DNA of 64,000 nucleotides from Paenibacillus donghaensis (GTDB lineage Bacteria; Bacillota; Bacilli; Paenibacillales; Paenibacillaceae), in contig NZ_CP021780.1 of the NCBI RefSeq assembly GCF_002192415.1, positions 5,208,001 through 5,272,000 on the forward strand. The letters run 5' to 3'. The notes under the pieces are model-generated. The model was not told where the DNA came from. It saw nothing but the letters and a program-made list of their open reading frames with translations, and did no database searches. A program made the position numbers and the translations under genes. Shown one piece after another: positions 53,359-63,178 of this stretch. The first letter of the stretch is position 1. Every line of letters starts with the position of its first letter.

Positions 53359-54816
53359 CTATGCCCCGTCCTCAATGGACAGCCCTTCCGAGTCTATAAG
53401 CTGGACATTCCCGCATCCATGGAGCCGGATAGCCGGCGTTTCTTTCGTTTGCAGACGGATTTCACTCAGTGTTAAGCTTTCGGCATAACGTCCGACAATC
53501 CCCTGCACCGCTGCCGCGCGCAAACCCTCCACAGTAAGTCCGGCAAGCGGCTGCTCAGGCAGCCCGTTGATCAGCAGTGCAGTTGCCGCTCCATGGCAGT
53601 TAATATTCCGGAGTGTAATATTCCGGAATTCAGGGGTTTCCTCTGTAACCGGATAGCTCTGCTTATCGAAGCCCTCCGAACCCTCAGTCCCTGCGTAAAA
53701 CATATGAAAGGATACAGCTTCATGTACAATTCCGCTCATGGAGATGTTCTCCGCAACGATGTCTTCTACAAGACCGCCTCTTCCCCGGGCGCTTTTGAAC
53801 CTCAGTCCAATGTCTGTGCCGATGAACAGGCAGTCGCTGATCCTGACCGCATGGACTCCGCCAGACATTTCACTGCCGATCACCACTCCGCCGTGCCCAT
53901 GGTATACCGTACAGCCGCGAATCGTGATAAACCGACAAGGCAAACCCAATCTTCGCCCTTCTTCATCTTTTCCTGATTTCAGGCAGATCGCGTCATCCCC
54001 AACATCGAAGCGGCAATGCTCCACCAGAGCATACGCGCATGAATCCAGATCCAGACCGTCCCCATTCTGCGAATACCACGGATTGCGGACATGGATATTT
54101 CGGACGGTGACCTGCTCACAGGCCCATGGATGAAGACACCATGCGGGCGAATTCTGGAAGGTCGGCCCTTCCAGGAGCACCTGGCGGCAGTTCCGCAAGC
54201 TGAGCAGCGCTGGCCGGAGATACGCACGGATCGGCAAATATGACTCCATGGCCGTGTCGCCCTGCTGCTGCAGCGTTCGGTAAATCGACTCTCCTTCCAT
54301 CGCCTCAGCGGATGGCCACCAGATGCCGGCTTCCCGATCAAGCGCTCCCCCTGAGGCAATAAGCTGATCCCACTGGGCGTCCGTCATCTTGAACCGCTTC
54401 ACCGGTCGCCAGCCTTCGCCTCCACCGTCAAATATGCCTTCACCCGTAATCGCTACATCACTCAGCCCTTCCCCGTCCAACGGCGCCTGGCAACGCCAGT
54501 CCGCAACGCCTTCATATTGAGAGGAAACCAGTGGATACAGACTGCAGTCAGAGTCAAACAACACCAGCGCTCCTCGATCGGCGTATAGATTAATCCTGCT
54601 GCGGAGGGTGAGGGGCCCGGTTCGCCATATTCCCGGAGGGATCAGTACCTTACCGCCTCCCGCAGCGGCACAGGTATCGATCGCCTCCTGAATAGCGGCG
54701 GTGCAGAGCGCCGCCCCATCCCCGACAGCTCCATAATCGGCAATGCTGAAATTCTGCGGGGCAATCTGCGGCAGCTCAGGAAGTCGGTACTCCTCCAAAT
54801 TCTGATTTCTATTCAT
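53359..54816 (-). CDS. Glycoside hydrolase family 28 (polygalacturonase-like)
   Basis: 485 residues from ATG at 54816, with GGGGAGGG upstream. No signal peptide, so it acts in the cytosol on imported oligosaccharides. The GH28 catalytic set is complete: NGDGLD (251-256), DD at 274-275 (VGDDAICLKSG), GHG at 307-309 and RFKSARGRGG downstream. Right-handed parallel beta-helix with the FSIADYGAVGDG start typical of pectinases. It likely releases galacturonate from pectin or rhamnogalacturonan oligomers. It lies 420 bp downstream of GH105 in the same direction. Confidence 0.92.
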   Translation of the reverse strand: MNRNQNLEEYRLPELPQIAPQNFSIADYGAVGDGAALCTAAIQEAIDTCAAAGGGKVLIPPGIWRTGPLTLRSRINLYADRGALVLFDSDCSLYPLVSSQYEGVADWRCQAPLDGEGLSDVAITGEGIFDGGGEGWRPVKRFKMTDAQWDQLIASGGALDREAGIWWPSAEAMEGESIYRTLQQQGDTAMESYLPIRAYLRPALLSLRNCRQVLLEGPTFQNSPAWCLHPWACEQVTVRNIHVRNPWYSQNGDGLDLDSCAYALVEHCRFDVGDDAICLKSGKDEEGRRLGLPCRFITIRGCTVYHGHGGVVIGSEMSGGVHAVRISDCLFIGTDIGLRFKSARGRGGLVEDIVAENISMSGIVHEAVSFHMFYAGTEGSEGFDKQSYPVTEETPEFRNITLRNINCHGAATALLINGLPEQPLAGLTVEGLRAAAVQGIVGRYAESLTLSEIRLQTKETPAIRLHGCGNVQLIDSEGLSIEDGA

Positions 54817-54849
54817 CAATGTTTCCCTCCCCGGTAATCTAGTCATTTC

Positions 54850-54972
54850 GGTTACTACTTAGAACCCTCCGGGGATGTGGCCACGCTACCTTAACCCAAA
54901 CACTCCCCTAAGAAGTAACCGTTATCACATCTAAATCGGTGGTGGATTCCTACGGAGGCCTAAGCAGCAACG
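54850..54972. repeat. Degraded copy of the modular hairpin repeat
   Basis: GGTTACTACTTAG (54850-54862) and CCTAAGAAGTAACC (54907-54920) form an inverted pair, followed by ACATCTAAATCGGTGGTGG, comparable to the start of copy B, and GGCCTAAGCAGCAACG (54957-54972). Only one half-motif remains. The rest of the gap to GH105 (54973-55238) is A/T-rich with no gene. Confidence 0.55.
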
Positions 54973-55238
54973 TCCTTCATAATGTCAAACCAATTATAGT
55001 TCAAGCAAGTTTAAATTTCTTTCGTTTTAGATGTCTATTTCCTCAATTTTTATACTTTCTTGCTATACCTGATATATTTTATCGAGAGGATACCGCGATA
55101 TAATACATGTCTCCTGCCCGTACCAGGCAAGGATCAGGGTTGAAGCCCCTTAGTATTGGATTCTGTATGATACCGGTCTTCATCTGCTCTGAAATCATTC
55201 CCATGCTCCTTCCTATTGTGAAAGACAATAGTCTTTAC

Positions 55239-56390
55239 CTATTCCTTCACGGCAGCCGGACGCTGCAGGAATTCGTATTCCCCGCAAGCGAGCAGGAACG
55301 CGCCAAGACCTTTTTGATCATTGGTGATGATCGGCTCACTGATATAGTAGGCATAGCTGCCATCTCTCCGGTCATCCCCGCCGAGTCCGGCGACCTGGCA
55401 GTTTTTGTTCAGGTTGACCCAGCCGCTGTTCGTCACAAGCGCAAATTCCGCGATCAGCCCCTGATAGGCGTGGTCCAGCGTCTCAAGCCAGCTGTTATCC
55501 AGCACACCAAGCCTGATGCCCTTGGCTATCGCATAGGTAATCATGCTGGAAGCGGAGGCCTCCAGATAATTGCCTTTGCGTCCACCCTCATTGACAACCT
55601 GATACCATACCCCGGATTCTTGATCCTGGTACTTCCGCAAGGCAGCCAGCGTGTCGTTCAAAATACGTGCCAGAGTCTTGTAATCCCCGTGATCGGCAGG
55701 AAGCATAGCAAGCACATCCGCCAGCGCCATCACATACCAGCCGAGCGATCGGCCCCAGAAGTTCGGGGAGAGGCCTGTTACCGGATCACACCAAGGCTGT
55801 ATTCGCTGTTCATCCCAGGCATGATATAAGAGACCCGTCACTTCATCCTTCGTATGGCGCTCACACAGAATAAACTGCCGGGTCACATCCTCCAGGCCCT
55901 TTCCTTCTTCAAAGGCAAGCAAATATTCCAGATAGAACGGGGAGCCCATGTACAACCCGTCCAGCCAGATTTGGTAAGGATAAATTTGTTTATGCCAAAA
56001 TGCACCCTCCGAAGTCCGGGGATGGCCTGCAATCTGCGCTCTTAACAGGGCCGCGGCCTGTTTATATTTCTCCTGCCCCGTTTCCTGGTAGAGGACGAAC
56101 AGCAGCTTGCCGTTATTGAGATGATCGATATTGTATTCATTGAGGCGATATCCGTTTACAGAGCCGTCTTCACCGATAAAATTGTCCATATTGTTCTGGA
56201 TATACTCCAGATACTTAGCTTCCCCTGTCTGTCTCCACAGCAGCTCGAAGCCCTTCAGGATCACTCCGTAATCATAAGACCACTTGCCGTGGTACCCTTT
56301 GTCCTCATACAGTCTAGGCGTCCGTTCCATGATGGAATCCGCCATCCGTACAGCCCAACCAGCCGTAGTGCTTGCTTTGGTGTTCGCCAT
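55239..56390 (-). CDS. Glycoside hydrolase family 105, unsaturated rhamnogalacturonyl hydrolase (YteR-like)
   Basis: 383 residues from ATG at 56390 with GGAGGAAGG upstream; B. subtilis YteR has 373. (alpha/alpha)6 barrel with KWSYDYGVILKGFELLW, the active-site Asp144 in WLDGLYMGSPF, and NFWGRSLGWYVMALAD. No signal peptide, so it acts in the cytosol. It removes the delta-4,5-unsaturated galacturonate left by rhamnogalacturonan lyase, a key step in pectin use. It lies between the solute-binding protein and GH28 genes. Confidence 0.93.
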   Translation of the reverse strand: MANTKASTTAGWAVRMADSIMERTPRLYEDKGYHGKWSYDYGVILKGFELLWRQTGEAKYLEYIQNNMDNFIGEDGSVNGYRLNEYNIDHLNNGKLLFVLYQETGQEKYKQAAALLRAQIAGHPRTSEGAFWHKQIYPYQIWLDGLYMGSPFYLEYLLAFEEGKGLEDVTRQFILCERHTKDEVTGLLYHAWDEQRIQPWCDPVTGLSPNFWGRSLGWYVMALADVLAMLPADHGDYKTLARILNDTLAALRKYQDQESGVWYQVVNEGGRKGNYLEASASSMITYAIAKGIRLGVLDNSWLETLDHAYQGLIAEFALVTNSGWVNLNKNCQVAGLGGDDRRDGSYAYYISEPIITNDQKGLGAFLLACGEYEFLQRPAAVKE

Positions 56391-56495
56391 ATCTTCCTTC
56401 CTCCCGGTTGAATAAAATATGGTCCTATCCGCCTCCATCAGCGGGTAGGACCCCTAAGCTATACTCTTGTCATACATGCTGTGAGCTTACATTCT

Positions 56496-58031
56496 TTAAG
56501 GATTTATGGCTTTATAAGCTGCCTCGTATTCGGAAATAATCATGCTGCCTCCGGATTTCTCCCACTTTTCAATCTCGGATTTGTACCCTGCCAGATCGAT
56601 TTTTCCGAGGATATATTTATAGGTGGCATCCGTAACAATCTTCTGCAGCTCTGAGCCTTGTGTAGTGTTCGTCTCGGATTCCAGTGAATAGGCAGGGTTC
56701 AGTACAGCATAGTTTGCATTTTCTTCAATTAGCTTCTCGGCTTCCACCTTAAGCGGATCGGCATCATGAATTTTGTATCCAACTTCTTTCGGACGGGATG
56801 ATGAGAACGGCTGCACTTCCTGCTGCCACAGATCGGTGTCCTTAATCGTTACCGCCATGTCCGCATCTACCGTATAATGCACATCCTGGATACCGTAGGT
56901 CATGAGGGCATAGACATCATCATTCATGATATCGTTCACAAATTTCAGAATCCGCTTCAGCTCTTTCTCATCCTTGACCTCCGATTTCGGGAAGGACAGC
57001 AATCCGCCGATTCCGTTTGTCCCCGCCCAGATCGCACGGTCTGCTTCATTGCCGGTCGAGGTGATGTCATTAACCATAACTAGTTCCATATTGTCCTGAA
57101 TACCTTTGGACATGTTCAGCAGATTTTTGCTGTCAAACAATGCGCCGACATAAATCCCGGCTTTCCCCTGTGCAAAGTTCTGCTGCTGGTCATTTTTGGC
57201 GGTTACCGCAAAATCCTGGTTGATATAGCCGCCTTCAAATGAGGCTCTCATATAATCCATGGTTTGAATGTAAGATTCCGTTTCGAACTCCGGTGTCATG
57301 ATGCCGGCATCATCCACCGCCCAAACGTTCGGTGTTCCGAAGTAGGAGCCCAGTGTTTTGAACGCTCCGTACACCAGGTCGCTGCGGTCCATAAAGCCGG
57401 TTGTATCCTTTTTGCCGTTGCTATCAGGGTCCTTCTCGGTAAACGCTTTCGCAATCTCAAGCAGTTCGGCTGTAGTCTTCGGAACCGCCATTCCCAGTTT
57501 ATCGAGCCAGTCCTTGCGGATAATGACGCCGTTTCTGGCTTTGGCTTTCTGGAACGGTACGCCGTAGAGCTTCCCTTCAATGGATGCCGAGTTGCGGGTA
57601 TCCTGGGAGATGGCTGCCAGATTCGGGAATTCGTCCAGATAAGGGCTCACTTCCCAGAACATGCCCGCTTTCAGCGCGTTGCGCACCGAAGAATTATCAA
57701 GGATGGTCAGTGTAACAATATCCGACAGCGAACCCGAAGCCAGAGAAGTGTTAATCCGCTCTTCCTTAGAGGCATCCGGAACCCAGGAGAACTCGATTTC
57801 CGCATGGGTTGCTTCTTCAATTTTGCTAAGCACCTTATCCGTTGGCGGTGATGCTGTATGCAGCAGGTTCAGCCAGGTAATCTTGGCCTTAACGTTCTCT
57901 GCCTCCGCTGTTGTCCCCGATTTAGCCGATTGCGCCTGACTGTTAGTATTTGAGTTTCCTCCACCACATGCTGAGAGTACCAGACCGCTGCACAGCATCA
58001 AGGCTGCAAGTTTCTTGTAATTGCGACTCAT
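56496..58031 (-). CDS. Solute-binding lipoprotein of a carbohydrate ABC importer (LplA-like)
   Basis: 511 residues from ATG at 58031 with GGGG 8 nt upstream. Lipobox LVLSAC puts the lipidated cysteine at residue 22. The mature protein is a large family 1-type binding protein (KITWLNLLHTASPPTDKVLSKIEEATHAEIEFSWVPD, GIYVGALFDSKNLLNM). It captures oligosaccharides for the permeases encoded upstream. The neighbouring GH28 and GH105 genes point to unsaturated rhamnogalacturonan oligomers. Confidence 0.93.
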   Translation of the reverse strand: MSRNYKKLAALMLCSGLVLSACGGGNSNTNSQAQSAKSGTTAEAENVKAKITWLNLLHTASPPTDKVLSKIEEATHAEIEFSWVPDASKEERINTSLASGSLSDIVTLTILDNSSVRNALKAGMFWEVSPYLDEFPNLAAISQDTRNSASIEGKLYGVPFQKAKARNGVIIRKDWLDKLGMAVPKTTAELLEIAKAFTEKDPDSNGKKDTTGFMDRSDLVYGAFKTLGSYFGTPNVWAVDDAGIMTPEFETESYIQTMDYMRASFEGGYINQDFAVTAKNDQQQNFAQGKAGIYVGALFDSKNLLNMSKGIQDNMELVMVNDITSTGNEADRAIWAGTNGIGGLLSFPKSEVKDEKELKRILKFVNDIMNDDVYALMTYGIQDVHYTVDADMAVTIKDTDLWQQEVQPFSSSRPKEVGYKIHDADPLKVEAEKLIEENANYAVLNPAYSLESETNTTQGSELQKIVTDATYKYILGKIDLAGYKSEIEKWEKSGGSMIISEYEAAYKAINP

Positions 58032-58118
58032 GAACACTACCCCTTTTATTCGTAATAGTATTGCTGTATCTTCCACCCCCGCTGGTGGCAGGGGCATGAA
58101 TTCTGAGTATTGCAGAGC

Positions 58119-59084
58119 TTAATATACGCCGTCTTCCCCGACCTTCTTGGCCAGCTTGTTCGCCAGAACGACGAGCACCAGACCCACCACTCCCTTGAAC
58201 AGTCCGACGGTCGTACTGAAGCTTAATTGGCCGTTCTTGAGTCCGGCGGTGTAAATATAAGTATCAAAAATTTCTCCAACTTCTCGGTTCAAGGAATTAA
58301 TCAGCAGGTACATATGCTCAAACCCGAGGTCCAGCGTATGACCGATCTTCAGAATAAGCAGGGTAATGATGACCGGACGAATGGCTGGCAAGGTGACATG
58401 CCAGGTTTTGCGCAATCTTCCTGCCCCGTCCATTTCAGCGGCTTCATACAATTGGGTGTCCACTACGGTAATGGCTGCCAGATAGATAATGGTCGACCAG
58501 CCCAGCTCTTTCCAGATGATTTGCCCGATGTACACGGTGCGCAGCCATTCGGGAGAGGTCAGGAAGCTGATCTTATGCCCTCCGAGCGCCGCAATGATCT
58601 CGTTCAGCACCCCGCCGTCCACATTCATGAATACATAGGAAATCGAGACGATAATGACCCATGACAGGAAATGCGGGATATAGATAATCGTCTGGATGGC
58701 ACTCTTGAACATCTTGTGCCGGACCTCATTCAGCATCAGCGCCAGAATAATCGGGAGCGGGAAAAAGATCACGATGTTCAGCGCAAACAAAATCAGTGTA
58801 TTACGCAGCAGCATTAAAAAGGTAGGTTCGGTAAACAAGCGGATAAAATGCTTGAACCCGACCCAGGGACTTCCCGTGATGCCCAGATACGGCTGATAAT
58901 CCTGAAAGGCGATGATTAGCCCGCCCATGGGCAGATACTTAAAAATAATGAAATAGAGAAATCCCGGCAGTATCATTAGATACAACAGCTTGTGCCTTTT
59001 TAGACTCAGCAGGCTATGCGCCGTTCGTTTTATTCTCACCGGTGGTGCTTTCATCTGTACCCCGGTGACATTTGCCTCTTTCAC
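58119..59084 (-). CDS. Carbohydrate ABC importer permease (LplB-like)
   Basis: 321 residues from GTG at 59084, with a perfect AAGGAGG 8 nt upstream; the frame is open further upstream without signals. Six membrane helices; the EAA loop reads YEAAEMDGAGRLRKTWHVTLPAIRPV, the site of contact with the shared ATPase (MsmX type). It belongs to the LplB/YteP group. It precedes the solute-binding protein gene by 87 bp. No ATPase gene is present, as is usual for this family. Confidence 0.93.
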   Translation of the reverse strand: MKEANVTGVQMKAPPVRIKRTAHSLLSLKRHKLLYLMILPGFLYFIIFKYLPMGGLIIAFQDYQPYLGITGSPWVGFKHFIRLFTEPTFLMLLRNTLILFALNIVIFFPLPIILALMLNEVRHKMFKSAIQTIIYIPHFLSWVIIVSISYVFMNVDGGVLNEIIAALGGHKISFLTSPEWLRTVYIGQIIWKELGWSTIIYLAAITVVDTQLYEAAEMDGAGRLRKTWHVTLPAIRPVIITLLILKIGHTLDLGFEHMYLLINSLNREVGEIFDTYIYTAGLKNGQLSFSTTVGLFKGVVGLVLVVLANKLAKKVGEDGVY

Positions 59085-59359
59085 CTGATCGGCCTCCTTG
59101 ATCGCGTTTCTTAACGCTTCCCAGATTACGGAGATTTGCTTATTACGTATATAATCATTAGTTACTGCCGCTCTGTAAACCGCGCTGTTATACGGTTCTC
59201 CAGCCCATAGCCCCTTGTGATGATTACGATCATATATAAGGATCATGGGGCACTCTGCCCACATTTTCCTCCCGAAACAAAGCCTAAGCTAATGATTATA
59301 TACGGAATACAAGGCCCCTGATAAAGTTTCATTGAAACGATTACAAGGAGGATAACTGC

Positions 59360-60244
59360 ATGGCGCAATCATCATTTAAAAAAGAAACTATGGGCAACCG
59401 GATATTTACCATAGTCAATACCACCCTGCTGGCACTCATTGCCCTCATCTGTCTTTTACCCTTTGTCAATGTATTTGCCAGTTCCTTTGCTTCAACACAG
59501 GAAGTAGTGGAGAAGAAGTTTATTCTCTTCCCGACCACCTTTTCTCTGGATGCTTACCGTTATATCCTGTCAACGCCAACTATCTTTAAAGGATTAACCG
59601 TGTCCATCCTTGTCACTCTGGTTGGAACCGTCGTCAGCATGATTCTTACTGCGCTGATGGCTTACGGCCTGTCGCGAAGATATCTGTATGGACGGGATTT
59701 CATCAACTTTATTGTCGTGTTCTCCATGCTCTTCAGCGGAGGAATGATTCCCACCTTCCTGGTCGTCAAATATTTCCATCTGATTGATTCCTACTGGTCG
59801 CTGATCTTCCCGGTAGCCGTTAATGCCTTCAACCTGATTATCATGCGCAACTTCTTTCAGGCGTTGCCGGACAGTCTTGAGGAATCGGCCAAAATCGACG
59901 GCTCCAATGATTTCGGCGTGTTCATTAAAATTATGCTGCCGCTGGCGCTGCCGTCCATTGCCACCCTCTCCCTCTTCTATGGAGTGGCTTACTGGAATAC
60001 CTACATCACCGCGATTCTGTATATCACGGATTCCACCAAATGGCCGATTCAGGTGCTGCTGCGCCAGATTGTCATTGTCTCCAGCGGCATGCAGGCAGAA
60101 AGCACTTCGGTCGATATCATTCCGCCGGCCCAGACGATCAAAATGGCGGTTATTGTGGTCGCTACTGTTCCCATGCTGATCGCCTATCCGTTTGTGCAGA
60201 AGCATTTCACGAAAGGTGCCCTGCTGGGTGCAGTCAAAGGCTAG
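59360..60244 (+). CDS. Carbohydrate ABC importer permease (LplC/YtcP-like), divergent
   Basis: 294 residues from ATG at 59360 with AAGGAGG 8 nt upstream. Six membrane helices, EAA loop LEESAKIDGSNDFGVFIKIMLPLALPS, and C-terminal FTKGALLGAVKG typical for LplC/YtcP. It completes the importer with the LplB-like protein but lies on the opposite strand, divergent across 275 bp. In B. subtilis lplA, lplB and lplC are in one direction. A small inversion, or an independent copy, would explain it. Confidence 0.92.
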   Translation: MAQSSFKKETMGNRIFTIVNTTLLALIALICLLPFVNVFASSFASTQEVVEKKFILFPTTFSLDAYRYILSTPTIFKGLTVSILVTLVGTVVSMILTALMAYGLSRRYLYGRDFINFIVVFSMLFSGGMIPTFLVVKYFHLIDSYWSLIFPVAVNAFNLIIMRNFFQALPDSLEESAKIDGSNDFGVFIKIMLPLALPSIATLSLFYGVAYWNTYITAILYITDSTKWPIQVLLRQIVIVSSGMQAESTSVDIIPPAQTIKMAVIVVATVPMLIAYPFVQKHFTKGALLGAVKG

Positions 60245-60302
60245 CAGACTTCGGCAAAAGAGGCTCATGTGCAATCCTTGGCCGCTTAACAAAGAACAAA
60301 GC

Positions 60303-60354
60303 AACAGGGGCTGTCCCGTAAGCCATCACATGGCTGCTTGGGATAGCCCCTGTT
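60303..60354 (+). terminator. Terminator of the plus-strand permease gene
   Basis: A 15-bp arm pair AACAGGGGCTGTCCC and GGGATAGCCCCTGTT (one mismatch) with an inner AGCCAT/ATGGCT stem, followed by TTGTTTTTGAG. The left arm contains GGCTGTCCC, which also looks like the left end of the IS1182-type remnant. Confidence 0.7.
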
Positions 60355-60621
60355 GTTTTTGAGTAGGATTGACGTGTGCACTTGGTGCAGACGCTCCGCG
60401 AACGGACCGTTGTTCCAATCGCTGTTGTCCCCAGATTTTATTTATTCTCCTTAGCGGTGAAAATCCGGGGACAAAGGCGACCGCTGCCGCTTTTCCACAA
60501 TCGTTCTGTCCTCTCCGCTGCTTTAGGCAGGAAAAGTTTCTACAATTCTCTTTAAAATCACAAAAAGAAATCGCCCTTTGGTAAAATGGAGGTACCACTA
60601 CCATTTAAAAAGGCGATTTCT

Positions 60622-60770
60622 TTGTACATTCAATATACCATGGACTGAAGAACAACCGGGGATTCCAAAGATTTCTGCTTCGAGGGATCGAAAAAGTGAC
60701 GCTTGAGGTCGGATGGCTTTCGCTTGCCCACAACCTGCTGAAGCAAGTTGCCAATGACCAAAAACGATAG
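60622..60770 (+). pseudogene. IS1182-family transposase remnant: first and last codons fused
   Basis: TTG at 60622 opens MYIQYTMD, the usual N terminus of IS1182 transposases. A few bases later the frame changes to LKNNRGFQRFLLRGIEKVTL followed by EVGWLSLAHNLLKQVANDQK and a TAG stop (60768-60770), the usual C terminus. Some 400 internal codons and the DDE residues are missing, and the junction shifts frame. Confidence 0.8.
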
Positions 60771-60818
60771 AGCAGCGATTCTCCAATAACGGGAGAATCG
60801 CTGCTCGCTGTCTTTTTA
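60771..60818 (+). terminator. Terminator of the transposase remnant
   Basis: Perfect stem AGCAGCGATTCTCC/GGAGAATCGCTGCT with an AATAACG-type loop and a CTTTTTAC tail directly after the transposase stop. Confidence 0.8.
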
Positions 60819-60934
60819 CGGCTTTTAAAATGAACGGATTTCACAATCGTAGAAAATTCTACTTTTGGGACAGCCTCTTGACTATTCCATGGCTGCCCTG
60901 TTGGGATCTTCTCATTTGACGTAGGGTTAGCTGT

Positions 60935-63178
60935 TTATTTGTCCTGCTTCATGGTCCGGTATGCGCCTGGCGTCACATGCTCCTTCTTGCGGAAGGAACG
61001 GATGAAATTCTGCGGGTTATGGTACTGCAGGCGTTCAGCCATCTCCTTGATCGTCATGTCGCTCTCCACCAGCCATTTCTTGGCCATTTCCAACCGGTAG
61101 CTCATGATGTATTCACTGAAGGTCATGCCAAATTCCCGCTTAAAGATGCTGCTCAAATAGTTCGGACTGTAATGCAGGCGCTCACCGATCAATTCCAGCG
61201 ACAGATCCTGGTCGTATTCGGCACGAACGATGGCTGCAATCTGCTCGGATAGGCAGCGGAACTGGCGGGTGGTCTTCTCCTTCATGCTGGTTACCATCGG
61301 CTGGATGACTTCCTTCACCAGGATGCGTTCAATCTCTTCCGGGTTGCGGATATCCAGCAGCCGGTGATACAGCGCATAATTATCCTGGGTCAGCAGCACC
61401 TCCACGCCGATCAGCTGCTCCAGCTGTATCAGATTGTTCACGAACCGGATCAGGGTCACCTCGAAATTCATCGGATTCTTGCTGTGCTTCATCATCTCCC
61501 CCAATAGCGGGTACAGGGAGCGCGATACCTGCTCCTCATCACCTAACCGGATGGCGTCGAACAGCTGCGATTCCAGCTCCGCCGGATAATGCAGCAGCAC
61601 GGGTCCGGAGATCACCATCGAAATATCCTCATAGAAAATAATCGATTCCTTACCGAGATTCAGTCGGTGGTGCAACGCCTGCTTGCTCATCTCGCAGGCT
61701 TCCTTGCTGTGTAATAAATCACTGTACAGCTTGCTGATCCCTATGCTGACCGACAGCTTCAGGATTTCCCTGACTGTCTTGATGATCAGCTTGGCATCGG
61801 CAAGGATTTGCTTCCGGTTCTCCTGTTCGTTCTGTCCCTCAAAGATCAGAATGGTCGCTTGGGTACGGTCATTCAGCAGGATCGGGATCATCCGCCGCGT
61901 CTTGGGAATCAGCTCCTCCACCAGCTTGTTGACCGCTACGAGCAGCAGATCCTTGTCGCTGGCCTGCCGTTCCCCGTAATTATCCAGCTGGATCAGCAGG
62001 GTCGCATATACTGTGTCCGCTGTCAGAGCATAGCCGAAGCGCCGCATATTGCGCTCCTGTTCTTCCGCCGTAATCCGGCTGCGGAACAGGTTCAGTATAA
62101 ATTGGGTTTCCAGCTGGGGCATTTCAGACTGAATCAAGCCCTCCAGACTTTCCTTCTCCGACAGAATGGTATCAATTGATGTAATAATCCAGTCAATTTC
62201 ATCCTTTGGGACCGGCTGGGCACTACCCGGCAACCTGCGCTGAATCTGGCGGATCGGCTTGGTGAAATAAACGGAGATCACGTAGGCCACCACGACAATC
62301 AGCAGTGTGATCACCACACCCATCATAATTAAGCCGAACCGGGTGGTCTTCAGAGCATCAGAGATTTCCTGCTGGTCGAGCAGCGTTACATAAATCCAAT
62401 TATTATAGGAAGATTTCGCATAAAGGGCCTGAACCTCCTGGTGATTGACCTTATTCAGCGCAACCGTTCCTGTCTGACTCTCGCTTCGCGCGACCTCGGT
62501 AATGTGACGCAGCTGCCCATCGGTCAGCAGCGCTTTGCCGGATTCCGATTCATACAGCAGTTCACCCTGCCGGTTCAGAATAAACACTGCGGTGTTGTCC
62601 TCCGTCTGCAGGGTTTGCTGCAGCGTCTGCAGTGAAATATCCGATAAGACAATTGCCTGCTTAGTCTGCGAGAATACCGGAAGCGTATTTACGAAGCGGA
62701 TGCCCTTGTCCGTCTTGACCCAGAACAATCCCCGGCTCTGGTTGTCGATATAGCTCTTATACAGATTGTCACGCTCTTCCGCTGTTAAATAGGAGAGCTT
62801 GCCGTTGGAAATCTTCCAGTTCTGGACCAGACTGATCAGCGAGTAATCCACGCCGTCCATCCCCATGCTAGCGATATAGTTGAGCTGGGAATTGATATTT
62901 CGGTACGCCTGGAAATCCTGCTCTGTAATCGGATTCTGGACTACCTCACTGAATGAGCTGGTAGTGCTGTAAGTATTGAAAGCAAACTCTATCGTTTCGA
63001 TTTTCTGCTCCAGCGTATTTTTGATTTGGGTAATCAGGCTTTGCTTGCCGCTGGCAACGCTATCAATAACCGATTGAATGGTCGTCAAATAAATATAGCT
63101 GCCGAAGCTGATGACCAGGCCGATGCCCAATACTAGAATAGGAATAAAAATCTTATAGAACATCCTGCCTTTTTTCAT
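60935..63178 (-). CDS. Membrane-anchored AraC family regulator (YesS/YtdP-like)
   Basis: 747 residues; B. subtilis YesS and YtdP have about 760. An N-terminal helix (8-31) and a second at about 286-310 enclose an extracytoplasmic sensor domain (dCache-like; GLFWVKTDKGIRFVNTLP, VFILNRQGELLYESESG). A HAMP-like linker, a cytosolic domain and a C-terminal AraC HTH (YSPNYLSSIFKREFGMTFSEYIMSYRLEMAK, IKEMAERLQYHNPQNFIRSFRKKEHVTPGAYR) follow. AAGGAG precedes ATG. YesS controls rhamnogalacturonan genes, so this protein probably senses an extracellular pectin fragment and activates the neighbouring importer and hydrolases. Confidence 0.9.
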   Translation of the reverse strand: MKKGRMFYKIFIPILVLGIGLVISFGSYIYLTTIQSVIDSVASGKQSLITQIKNTLEQKIETIEFAFNTYSTTSSFSEVVQNPITEQDFQAYRNINSQLNYIASMGMDGVDYSLISLVQNWKISNGKLSYLTAEERDNLYKSYIDNQSRGLFWVKTDKGIRFVNTLPVFSQTKQAIVLSDISLQTLQQTLQTEDNTAVFILNRQGELLYESESGKALLTDGQLRHITEVARSESQTGTVALNKVNHQEVQALYAKSSYNNWIYVTLLDQQEISDALKTTRFGLIMMGVVITLLIVVVAYVISVYFTKPIRQIQRRLPGSAQPVPKDEIDWIITSIDTILSEKESLEGLIQSEMPQLETQFILNLFRSRITAEEQERNMRRFGYALTADTVYATLLIQLDNYGERQASDKDLLLVAVNKLVEELIPKTRRMIPILLNDRTQATILIFEGQNEQENRKQILADAKLIIKTVREILKLSVSIGISKLYSDLLHSKEACEMSKQALHHRLNLGKESIIFYEDISMVISGPVLLHYPAELESQLFDAIRLGDEEQVSRSLYPLLGEMMKHSKNPMNFEVTLIRFVNNLIQLEQLIGVEVLLTQDNYALYHRLLDIRNPEEIERILVKEVIQPMVTSMKEKTTRQFRCLSEQIAAIVRAEYDQDLSLELIGERLHYSPNYLSSIFKREFGMTFSEYIMSYRLEMAKKWLVESDMTIKEMAERLQYHNPQNFIRSFRKKEHVTPGAYRTMKQDK

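Larger units (their letters stand above)
60303..60878. mobile_element. Internally deleted IS1182-type element
   Basis: The right end CTTTTGGGACAGCCTC (60862-60877) is the inverse of CAGGGGCTGTCCCGTAAG near 60304-60321, giving imperfect terminal inverted repeats about 575 bp apart. Inside are a long hairpin (60567-60620, arms GAAATCGCC and GGCGATTTC) before the transposase start, the first eight transposase codons, the last 40 or so codons, and a terminator. Most of the transposase gene is deleted, so the element cannot move by itself but could be mobilised in trans. Confidence 0.75.

Noticed and set aside
59330..59347. TGAAACGATTACA as a catabolite (cre) site before the plus-strand permease
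   Set aside because: One base short of the 14-bp cre consensus and asymmetric around CG; too weak to list as a site.
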